DNA of 64,000 nt. Origin: Ancylomarina sp048268005. Its GTDB lineage: Bacteria > Bacteroidota > Bacteroidia > Bacteroidales > Marinifilaceae. Position numbers and translations under genes: made by a program. Below, piece after piece: positions 18,859 through 26,500 of the stretch; position 1 is the first letter of the stretch; each line of letters begins with the position of its first letter. The DNA is taken from contig JBLWWJ010000001.1 of assembly GCA_048268005.1 (NCBI GenBank), positions 186,001 through 250,000 of the forward strand, read 5' to 3'. Under the pieces are notes generated by a model. It was not told the origin of the DNA. It made no database searches and was given only the letters and a program-made list of their open reading frames with translations.

Positions 18859-19770
18859 TTGTACGATATAATAGGAGATATACACGGCGAGTTTGAAAGT
18901 TTAGAAGAAATGCTTCAAACTTTGGGCTATAAAAAGGAGGCTGGTTTTTATGCTCATCCTGAAAGGAAAGCTGTATTTGTGGGAGATTTTGTAGACAGAG
19001 GATTTCGAGTGATTGATAGTCTTTGCTTGATAAAAAATATGGTAGATCATGGTTCGGCCTATGCAATAGTTGGCAACCATGAACTCAATGTTTTGGCCTA
19101 TTATACCAAAGATGATGAGGGGACCCCTTTGCGTGAACATAGCTTGAAAAATAAGGCTCAAATTAGAAGAACGTATCTTGAGTTTCAGGCAAACAAGGAG
19201 GCGAAAAAAATCTATTTAAAATGGCTACGATCTTTGCCTTTATTTTTAGAGTTCGAAGACTTTAGAGTTGTCCATGCTTGTTGGGATCAAAAAGCGATCG
19301 ATTTAATCAGAACGAAACATCCTGAGAATCGACTGAATAAGAAATTTCTTAGGAAAATATATGCTAGCAAAGGCAAGTTATATGATGCTTGTATGCTTTT
19401 ACTTAAGGGAAGAGAATTTGCTTTGCCCAATGATCTGGTTATAAAAGATAGCTATGGCATTAAGCGAAATATGTTTCGAATAAAATGGTGGAATAAGATG
19501 GAAGGGGAGAGCTTTAGTTCTCTGGCATTTGGTAATCGATTCAAATTACCTGATTATACGATTCCTCCTGAGCTTTGTGAAGAAATACCTCCTTATTCTG
19601 AGCAAGAGTTACCTGTGTTTTTTGGGCATTACTGCCTGAATGGGCAAGCAGGAGTTGTGAGAGATAACTTATGCTGTGTAGATGCTTGTGTTGCCAATGG
19701 TGGGCATTTGATTGCTTACCGATGGGATGGTAAGAGGGAATTGAAGCAAGAAAATATTGTAGAAGTGTAA
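18859..19770 (+). CDS. Metallophosphoesterase (calcineurin-like phosphatase), TTG start
   Basis: A protein of about 303 residues with all metal-binding motifs of the calcineurin-like family close to the start: GDIHG, GDFVDRG and GNHE, then VHACW and a late GHYC motif. It resembles the PrpA/PrpE-type and bis-nucleotide tetraphosphatase group. The frame is open from 18769, but that first possible start lies inside the terminator hairpin and would add an odd Cys/Phe-rich tail. I favour TTG at 18859, which gives (M)YDIIGDIHG, the usual family N-terminus. A TATCTTTG box at 18804-18811 would start a leader of about 40 nt. GTG at 18817 is the alternative. Confidence 0.85.
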   Translation: MYDIIGDIHGEFESLEEMLQTLGYKKEAGFYAHPERKAVFVGDFVDRGFRVIDSLCLIKNMVDHGSAYAIVGNHELNVLAYYTKDDEGTPLREHSLKNKAQIRRTYLEFQANKEAKKIYLKWLRSLPLFLEFEDFRVVHACWDQKAIDLIRTKHPENRLNKKFLRKIYASKGKLYDACMLLLKGREFALPNDLVIKDSYGIKRNMFRIKWWNKMEGESFSSLAFGNRFKLPDYTIPPELCEEIPPYSEQELPVFFGHYCLNGQAGVVRDNLCCVDACVANGGHLIAYRWDGKRELKQENIVEV

Positions 19771-19806
19771 AGAGTTAAATAAAATAACTCTTTACACTAT
19801 TTTTTT
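19765..19806. terminator. Bidirectional terminator between convergent genes
   Basis: The 13-bp perfect stem GTGTAAAGAGTTA / TAACTCTTTACAC overlaps the stop codon of the metallophosphoesterase gene and is followed by a T-run on the plus strand. It probably also helps end the DUF3570 transcript on the minus strand. Confidence 0.85.
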
Positions 19807-21092
19807 TAGAAGGTAAAGGCAAAGTCAAGGCTAACTAGCCAAGCACTTAGACCGTCACTTCTGTCATAATAGGCGGTTCTTAATCCAATACTTTTTAATT
19901 GAGCCTGCTTATTTTTTCTGAAGGGAGATTTAAAGTTTCCAACCCCCATTACAGGAGAGTATTGCAAACCCAAACCTATTTTTGTGCTATTCAAATCTGA
20001 TAAATCGTAATCAGAGGTGTAGAATTCAGGTCTTTGTGTGTTACTAGCCTGACCAAACTCGTAGAAATCATCAGCTGCAGTTTGCGTGTGATATCTGAAA
20101 AATGGTGAAGCGATAAGTGACGGCGTCACTTGCATAGGTAATTCTATGCTGGCTGTATGAGCAGAAATTCCCCAACTGTCGGAATAATAACGGTAGAAAG
20201 TTCTTATTCGCATAAAGTCATTTAAATAATAATTCCAACGCATCGAAATTGGAATCTTCAGACGATTATCATCCAGCATTTCGACATGACTTTTCTGCAT
20301 CAAATCATTTTTACTATCACCAACACTTGCATTGTCGAAATAGAAACGATGAAATGGTGTACTAAGAAGCCCAGACTGTGATACGACTTCCAATGAAAAT
20401 AAGGCTTGCAAGCGTTTATTAATAACTTGTGAATAGGATAAGCCAAACTTCATTGTGGTTCGAGTATCATCTTTCAATCCTTCAAAGCCTTCTTTTCCTC
20501 TTAACTCAACAGGATAAATTAATGTCCATTTATCATTCATATAAAGAGCATCCATACTCAACGATCGATTCTGATCTTTAGAATTGATGGTATATGAACC
20601 ACCAAAATTAAAAGAGGAAACATCGTATTCTTGAGAAAAACCAGCCATTAAACCATATTCATTCACAGAATGTTTAAGCTTTCGATTATAAGCTGCATTC
20701 AAATGCGCACGTACATCTTTACCGGATGCACCCGATTTTGCACCTTCAAAAAAGTCAATATTGTTTGTTGAAGCTGAAGAGTAAATGTCTATGCCAAAAT
20801 TTAAATTGAGGCTCGATAATGAATCCATTGGAACATGGACAACAAAAGTCGGTGCGATATTATCAAGTTTTTCAGTGCCACGTCCACCGGTTACGGGGGA
20901 ATGATCACCATCTTGCTCGTAGTAATTTAATAAGAAATTGACTTCAGTATCTTTGAAATCAGTTTCTGATTTTTTCACCTTCTTTCGTTTCTCATTTTGC
21001 TTGTCGTCAATACTGTTTTTATCAGTTTGTGCCATGGCCATGATAGAAGTTCCCATCAATGCCACAATTAGTATTGTTTTATTTAATTGCAT
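19806..21092 (-). CDS. DUF3570 outer-membrane beta-barrel protein
   Basis: A protein of about 428 residues with a signal peptide (ending MAMAQ), a charged linker, and alternating beta-strand pattern to the C-terminal Phe-containing strand (LDFAFTF), typical of an outer-membrane barrel. The segment VNFLLNYYEQDGDHSPVTGG and the late IGLRTAYYDRSDGLSAW match the DUF3570 family, which is usually found beside ApbE and DUF4266 genes, as here. I use the ATG at 21092, which overlaps the DUF4266 gene by 10 bp and has AGGAGG upstream. The codon used by the longer frame is TTG. The function is unknown. A DIYSSAST segment (20766-20789) resembles flavinylation sites. Confidence 0.82.
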   Translation of the reverse strand: MQLNKTILIVALMGTSIMAMAQTDKNSIDDKQNEKRKKVKKSETDFKDTEVNFLLNYYEQDGDHSPVTGGRGTEKLDNIAPTFVVHVPMDSLSSLNLNFGIDIYSSASTNNIDFFEGAKSGASGKDVRAHLNAAYNRKLKHSVNEYGLMAGFSQEYDVSSFNFGGSYTINSKDQNRSLSMDALYMNDKWTLIYPVELRGKEGFEGLKDDTRTTMKFGLSYSQVINKRLQALFSLEVVSQSGLLSTPFHRFYFDNASVGDSKNDLMQKSHVEMLDDNRLKIPISMRWNYYLNDFMRIRTFYRYYSDSWGISAHTASIELPMQVTPSLIASPFFRYHTQTAADDFYEFGQASNTQRPEFYTSDYDLSDLNSTKIGLGLQYSPVMGVGNFKSPFRKNKQAQLKSIGLRTAYYDRSDGLSAWLVSLDFAFTF

Positions 21093-21310
21093 CCACAACC
21101 TCCTCCTGATTTTCCGCCGTTAGCACCAGCAGACCCTTCACGGTATGATTGAAAATTAAATTCATAGCTTTCAAGTTTCTTGGCTTGAAGAGCCATCGCT
21201 TCGTCGTTAAGCTTTGCTTTCTGGTAGGCTGCAACTGACATACATGAGTTGAGACCAAACAATAAGCATAAACCACCAAGCAATAGTTTGGTTTTGTTCT
21301 TATTTCGCAT
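21083..21310 (-). CDS. DUF4266-type mini-lipoprotein with Gly/Cys tail
   Basis: A 75-residue protein. Residues 1-23 are a lipoprotein signal (lipobox LNSC, Cys23). A short helical part (AYQKAKLNDEAMALQAKKLE) follows, then a Gly/Ser-rich tail ending SGGGCGCN. This matches DUF4266, small lipoproteins that accompany ApbE and DUF3570. The ending, with two Cys in a Gly-rich setting at the extreme C-terminus, suggests metal binding, a redox role or a modification site; none is established. It overlaps the ApbE gene by 11 bp and the DUF3570 gene by 10 bp, so the three are translationally coupled. Confidence 0.85.
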   Translation of the reverse strand: MRNKNKTKLLLGGLCLLFGLNSCMSVAAYQKAKLNDEAMALQAKKLESYEFNFQSYREGSAGANGGKSGGGCGCN

Positions 21311-22343
21311 GATTATTCCCTATTTTAATTTGGTATTTGTGGTTAATAATTGGTTTATTTATATAATCTAAGTGTAAGTTCTTTGAAGTGAAGAGTTCTT
21401 GTTTGTCAGTTATCAGAAGGCACTCTATGCCTTTAAGTTGGTTGATCAATTCAAGTCCTTTTTCTTTTCCCAAAACAAAAACTGATGTAGCTAGAGCATC
21501 GGCTAATTCAGCATTGGGACAAATGATACTCACGCTACTCAATCCTTTTACGGGATAGCCCGTTCTAGGATCGATAATATGTGAATAGGTTTCACCATTT
21601 ATTTTGACAAATTTTTCGTAGTTGCCTGATGTGACAACTGCAGTTTCGCTAATATTAAGCCAGGAAAAGACTTTTTCTTTTTGTTTTGGATTCACGATGC
21701 CGACCTTCCAGTCTTTACCATCTTCATTTTTTCCCCAGCTGATCAAATCTCCCGAGGCATTAACCAAAGCTCCGCTTAAGTTCATCTTCGACATGATGTC
21801 AAGTGCTTTATTCGCAGCATAACCTTTCCCAATAGCACCAAATCCTATCTTCATTCCTTTATCCTTTAGGAATACTGTTCTTGTATCAGGATTAAGGATT
21901 ATGTTTTTGTAATTGATTTTTGCTACGGATGCCGCTACAACACTTGAATCAGGTAATTGTTTCATCTCTCCATCAAAACGCCAAACTTTATCCATTGAGG
22001 CATAGCTGATGTCAAATGCGCCGTGCGTTAATTCTGAAACTTTAATTGATCGACGAATTAAATTGAATAATTCCTGATCAACAATAACGGGTTTTATGCC
22101 TGCATTTCTTATTATTTCTGATGTTTGAGAATTTGGATCCCATGATGAAATTAATTTTTCAATTCGTTTGATTTCTGTAATGCCGGCTTCAATAGCTTTA
22201 TTAGCATTTTCTTGATTTCTACTAATAGCTGTCAGCTCAAATCGAGATCCCATAAGAAGTAGAACCTTGGTGTGAGATTCTTTTTGCCCTAAAGAAGTAA
22301 GAGAAAGGAAAACTAGTAGTATCGTTGCAATATTTCGAATCAT
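21300..22343 (-). CDS. apbE: FAD:protein FMN transferase (ApbE)
   Basis: About 347 residues with an N-terminal signal (LLVFLSLTSLGQ). ApbE motifs are TGAFDISYASMDKVW, KIGFGAIGKGYAANKA, GALVNASGDLISWG and SHIIDPRTGYPV, then NAELADALATSVFVLG containing the metal-binding Asp/Thr pair. The enzyme transfers FMN from FAD to Thr or Ser in secreted proteins that carry a D-x-x-[ST]-[GA]-A-[ST] type site. The ATG at 22343 is the best start; an earlier in-frame TTG would overlap the thioredoxin gene. It is in a four-gene operon with thioredoxin, DUF4266 and DUF3570. Confidence 0.93.
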   Translation of the reverse strand: MIRNIATILLVFLSLTSLGQKESHTKVLLLMGSRFELTAISRNQENANKAIEAGITEIKRIEKLISSWDPNSQTSEIIRNAGIKPVIVDQELFNLIRRSIKVSELTHGAFDISYASMDKVWRFDGEMKQLPDSSVVAASVAKINYKNIILNPDTRTVFLKDKGMKIGFGAIGKGYAANKALDIMSKMNLSGALVNASGDLISWGKNEDGKDWKVGIVNPKQKEKVFSWLNISETAVVTSGNYEKFVKINGETYSHIIDPRTGYPVKGLSSVSIICPNAELADALATSVFVLGKEKGLELINQLKGIECLLITDKQELFTSKNLHLDYINKPIINHKYQIKIGNNHAK

Positions 22344-22344
22344 C

Positions 22345-22788
22345 TTATTTTTCAATCAGAGTTTTAATGTGATCAATATATTGGCTTGGACTTAGACGCT
22401 TGTATCCCGTTTTTGCCACTATGTTCAAATCGGAATCTAGAATGATAATAGTAGGGAATTGTCCATTCTTATTATATTTCTCAGCTAATTTTTCATTGTA
22501 TTCTGTTTGCTCTTTACTCAATCTATTTTTCTTTTTTCTTGGAAAATCAACATCAAGTAGAACCAGTTTTTCATCAGCAAAAGCCTTAAATTCCGGTGTG
22601 TTTATAATAGATTGTTTTAAGACCATACATGAACGGCACCAATCAGAACCTGAGAAATTCATGAAGATGAGTTTATTCTCTGTCTTGGCTACTTTGGCTG
22701 CCTCTTCTAGTTGATTGCTTTGTGAGAAGCCATTTGATAGACTGGCTAAGATTAAAAAAATACTAATTATAAATGTTTTAGAGTTCAT
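22345..22788 (-). CDS. Exported thioredoxin-family protein
   Basis: A 147-residue protein with a signal peptide (ending SNGFSQ) and a thioredoxin fold of the thioredoxin_7/DsbD-C type. The redox motif is WCRSC (Cys51, Cys54) after FMNFSGSD, and the cis-proline is in QFPTIIILD. It probably acts in the periplasm as a disulfide reductase. It is the first gene of the ApbE-DUF4266-DUF3570 operon, and the Cys pair of DUF4266 is a plausible client; that link is inference. Confidence 0.9.
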   Translation of the reverse strand: MNSKTFIISIFLILASLSNGFSQSNQLEEAAKVAKTENKLIFMNFSGSDWCRSCMVLKQSIINTPEFKAFADEKLVLLDVDFPRKKKNRLSKEQTEYNEKLAEKYNKNGQFPTIIILDSDLNIVAKTGYKRLSPSQYIDHIKTLIEK

Positions 22789-22920
22789 AATATTCTGTTA
22801 GAAATTTGATCTGCGATTACCAAATGTAGTTAATATAGTATTTAATTATCTAGATAAGTTGTTAAAAAATATAAATAGTTTCAGATCTCATTGTTTTAAA
22901 AGTGTGTTTTCTAATGAATC

Positions 22921-22962
22921 AAATAAAAAAATCCCCACTTAATTTTACTTAAGCGGGGATTT
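22921..22962 (-). terminator. Terminator of the T9SS amylase gene
   Basis: AAATCCCC / GGGGATTT plus inner CTTAA / TTAAG arms form a strong hairpin, followed on the minus strand by seven T residues. It ends the susCDEE-amylase transcript and separates it from the thioredoxin operon. Confidence 0.88.
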
Positions 22963-22981
22963 CTAATTTATGAAAAATTAA

Positions 22982-25900
22982 TTACTGCTTTATTATTTTT
23001 CTCGTTAACTGATTCCCATCATCAAGATCAAAAACAAGGATATAAATGCCTTGGTTTAAATGACCAAGATCTAGAATCTCGTTACTATCAGGATTTTGTT
23101 TGTAAAGGATTATTTTTCCTGTAAGACTATAAAGATTGATACGTTTCACATCTTTTAAATTATCTAAATGTAATAAGTCTTTAACCGGATTAGGGTATAA
23201 TCTCAATTCTTCATCCAATACATCTTCAATACCCGTTGCATAATCTATTTGCTGCGAATAATTGGAATACACTTTTTCACCGGTAAGCAATTCACCGCTT
23301 AAAGCAATGGGTGTTACGGCAAAACGTAAATAACGACCAACATCCTGACGTGAAATTGTGTATTCAAGTGTATTCGCTCCTGAAATAGCTATTTCGTTAG
23401 TCCCTGATTGATCATCTGCAAGATACCATTGAATAATAGAATTACCTTCAGTATCTCCTTCATTATCAGAATAAGTATAAGATGCTGTTATAACAGCATC
23501 CTGTATGAGTTCACCATTAATAGCTAAATTACTTGCGACAGGTGGATTCACAAGTGAAACAATTTTACTAGTGTAAGAACTATATGTAATATCTCCCTGC
23601 AATAATTCTCCGGTTTGTGCTACAGGAGTTATTGAGAAGCGAATGAATTTGTTACGATCATCAGCACCAGGAATGTAAGTTATATTAGTTGCACCTGTAA
23701 TTCCTATTTCATTAGTACCATTGACATTATCTGCCCGATACCATCTGTAAACTGATGTTCCTTCTGCATCATCATTTGCATCGGAGTAGGAGTATGAGGC
23801 AGTCAGGGTTTCATTCTCTTTGGCAGTGCCAGTTATATGAACATTGGATGCTACAGGAGCGGAAATTACATTAGGTGTGGTTAATTGTTTAGTTGTATAT
23901 ATATGATATTCTCCAGGAGCAAGTTGTATGCTGGTATCAACATCTGTTACATTGATTTCTGTGCCAGAGAAATAGTCATACCATATACCGGTTTTACTGA
24001 ATTTTGGAGAGATACTACCTGTCTTTACATCGAAGTTACCAATGACGCGTACATCCATATCAGCATGGTTGATCTCAATTCGTTTCAAAGCTTGGCTTGT
24101 ATTTAGGATAAAATCGTCAGATTCAAATGCAGCTTCTTCCTTTTTGATTTTAGTAAGTGCTGCAAACACTTGGTAAACTTTTTTTCGGTTCGGATCGTCC
24201 TGATATTCCCACTTGATTGGCTTTTTACCAGTTCTACCATTTTCGTCAATGGATATGTCGTAGCCCAATTCACCAAATTGCCAAATCATTTTTGGTCCGG
24301 GAATGGTTAAGAATAAAGCTGCAGCTGTTTCAATTCTGGAAAGGGCTGTTTTCAGATTTTTTACATTATAACCATCTAAAGAAATCCCTTCTGTAAGGTT
24401 TAGGTACATCATTCGTTCTTCATCGTGGCTCTCCATATAACTAACCACTTTGGGGCCATCCCAACCTCTGTTTTTCCAAGAAGTCCAACTAAAATTGGAG
24501 CTACTACCCTTAGTAGCTTCGCTATAATCATGGTTGGCATTTCCCCAAAGGTGAATACCATGAGCTGCCAATTCCTTTTCTTCTTGATTTTCGGAAAGAT
24601 GTTCGAAACTTACAAATGCATTGGGATTAGCTTCCCAAATTTTGTCAGCCATTCGTTTTAAAAGAGAAATACGTTGAGAATCGTAATTACTTGCCCATGG
24701 ATCACTAGAGCTGTGATAGGTATTAGAGAATCCTTTGGTAAAATCGAAACGATAACCATCTATATGATACTCATCAATCCAGTAGGCATTAATTCTGTCA
24801 ACCAAATCTTTTGTAGCTTGACTCGTGTGATCAAAATCATATCCCCAATGTGCAGCCGTATTTTCAAAGTTGTGTTCAACATTGTACCACGGATTATCAG
24901 CCGAAGGCTTTCCCCCCTCAGTGTACATTCTATAGAATGGTGATTGTCCAAATGAGTGATTTAAAACCATGTCCATAATGACAGCTATGCCACGTTTGTG
25001 ACATTCATTTATGAAAGTTTTATAATCGTTCTTGGTTCCGTACGCTTTATCAGGAGCAAAATAAAAGGCTGGATTATAGCCCCAGGAATCATTTCCTTCA
25101 AATTCGTTGAAAGGCATCAGCTCAATTGCATTCACACCTAGTCTTTGTAAGTAATCAAGTGTGTCTGTAACTGTCTTGATATTACCAGCTTTAGTGAAAT
25201 CACGGATTAAAAGTTCGTAAATCACAAGATCATCATGATTCGGCATGGCAAATCCCGTATCGTCCCAGCTAAAGTCTGTCTGTGCTGTTTGAAGTACAGA
25301 AGCAAATTCACTTGTTTTATCACTTGGATAAGCAATGAGATCGGGATAAGTATCGTTAGTTATATATTGATCGTTCCAAGGATCAAGTAATTTGTCAGCG
25401 TAGGGATCTGCAATTTTGATATCGCCATCAATTACGTATTGGTATATATATTCTTTGCCTGCTGTAAGATTGTTAATTGTTAACCAGAAATAATCCCCAT
25501 CCTTTTTCATTTGATAGGTATTGTTGAATTTCCAGTCTGTAAAATCTCCAATCACATAAATGTATTCTTTATTGGGAGCATATAAAGCCAGAGTTAAACT
25601 GGTCGCATCAATATAGTTTATACCAGGTATAACACCGGTAGGCAAAGTTTCCGATATCACATCTTCACGAACAAAGAAGTTTACTGTGTCTCTAACTTCT
25701 TCCGATCCGTCTGAGGCAACTGCCACCAATTCATGATTACCAGCAACATCAGTGTTAATGATTTTACTAATTTCTGATTCTATGCTTGTTTCATTTTCAA
25801 CCCCATCAAGGAATAGGGTAAGATTTGTACTGGCATTTGACTGTATTGTTACTTGTAAATCTTCATTTTTTTGAATGACCTTATTGTTGGCAGGAGAGGA

Positions 25901-26362
25901 GAAACTTACGTTTAGGCCTCCTTCGCTAACTTCAACATAAATGTCTTTGCCGCCATCGTCTTTTCCTTCTTTCGAGTTGTCTGCAGAACGGAATACGAAG
26001 GCCATTTTTAATATTTTTTCACCATCAGCAACGCCGTAGTATTCGCGTATGCTAGGAGTGATTGTAAGTTGCCACTTGTTGTCTTCAAGTAAAGTTAATT
26101 TGTATTTTTCGCTGTTATCACCCCAGTTTGGAGCGTATTTCCAGTCTGTATCGCTTGTGCTTTTATCGGTAATTACCCCAGTGTGAGCGTAAACATCCCC
26201 GGTATAATCTTTTAGCCCTGCAGTTCCAAGGCTGGCATCAAAGGTAATGGTTACTTCATCACTTTCGGTAGGAAAGGCGGGAGAGGTTGTTATGATCTGT
26301 GCCTGACTAATGAATGACATTAGTAGGAATATAAAGGTAAGATATGTGTAAAGTTTCTTCAT
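22982..26362 (-). CDS. Secreted multi-domain GH13 alpha-amylase with T9SS sorting domain
   Basis: A 1126-residue extracellular amylase. After a signal peptide (1-21) come a beta-sandwich domain (about 23-150), an Ig-like domain (about 155-235), a CBM48-like domain (about 245-335) and a GH13 barrel. The GH13 catalytic residues are Asp540 (GYRFDF), Glu587 (VSFEHL) and Asp647 (ESHDEE). Two near-identical Ig-like repeats of about 100 residues follow (PVASNVHITG and PVASNLAING). The C-terminus (LRLYPNPVKDLLHL ... TRKIIKQ) is a type A T9SS sorting domain, so the enzyme is secreted or surface-attached. It closes the first starch susCD operon and would make the initial cuts in starch outside the cell. 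Confidence 0.93.
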   Translation of the reverse strand: MKKLYTYLTFIFLLMSFISQAQIITTSPAFPTESDEVTITFDASLGTAGLKDYTGDVYAHTGVITDKSTSDTDWKYAPNWGDNSEKYKLTLLEDNKWQLTITPSIREYYGVADGEKILKMAFVFRSADNSKEGKDDGGKDIYVEVSEGGLNVSFSSPANNKVIQKNEDLQVTIQSNASTNLTLFLDGVENETSIESEISKIINTDVAGNHELVAVASDGSEEVRDTVNFFVREDVISETLPTGVIPGINYIDATSLTLALYAPNKEYIYVIGDFTDWKFNNTYQMKKDGDYFWLTINNLTAGKEYIYQYVIDGDIKIADPYADKLLDPWNDQYITNDTYPDLIAYPSDKTSEFASVLQTAQTDFSWDDTGFAMPNHDDLVIYELLIRDFTKAGNIKTVTDTLDYLQRLGVNAIELMPFNEFEGNDSWGYNPAFYFAPDKAYGTKNDYKTFINECHKRGIAVIMDMVLNHSFGQSPFYRMYTEGGKPSADNPWYNVEHNFENTAAHWGYDFDHTSQATKDLVDRINAYWIDEYHIDGYRFDFTKGFSNTYHSSSDPWASNYDSQRISLLKRMADKIWEANPNAFVSFEHLSENQEEKELAAHGIHLWGNANHDYSEATKGSSSNFSWTSWKNRGWDGPKVVSYMESHDEERMMYLNLTEGISLDGYNVKNLKTALSRIETAAALFLTIPGPKMIWQFGELGYDISIDENGRTGKKPIKWEYQDDPNRKKVYQVFAALTKIKKEEAAFESDDFILNTSQALKRIEINHADMDVRVIGNFDVKTGSISPKFSKTGIWYDYFSGTEINVTDVDTSIQLAPGEYHIYTTKQLTTPNVISAPVASNVHITGTAKENETLTASYSYSDANDDAEGTSVYRWYRADNVNGTNEIGITGATNITYIPGADDRNKFIRFSITPVAQTGELLQGDITYSSYTSKIVSLVNPPVASNLAINGELIQDAVITASYTYSDNEGDTEGNSIIQWYLADDQSGTNEIAISGANTLEYTISRQDVGRYLRFAVTPIALSGELLTGEKVYSNYSQQIDYATGIEDVLDEELRLYPNPVKDLLHLDNLKDVKRINLYSLTGKIILYKQNPDSNEILDLGHLNQGIYILVFDLDDGNQLTRKIIKQ

Positions 26363-26409
26363 AATCAGAACTTTGTATAGGTTGAATTCCGTTTGGTTTC
26401 AGTATAAAA

Positions 26410-26483
26410 AAATGCAATTAGCAACCAGAATAGTTACCAATTGCATTTGATTATTTGAAGCAGGGTAGCCTCATGACTACCCT
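26410..26483 (-). terminator. Two hairpins between susE-like gene and amylase gene
   Basis: The first hairpin has arms AAATGCAATT / AATTGCATTT with further pairing inside (26410-26448) and T residues after it on the minus strand. The second has arms AGGGTAG / CTACCCT (26462-26483). Together they probably reduce read-through from the binding-protein genes into the amylase gene. Confidence 0.7.
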
Positions 26484-26500
26484 ACATGTTTATAGTTTTA

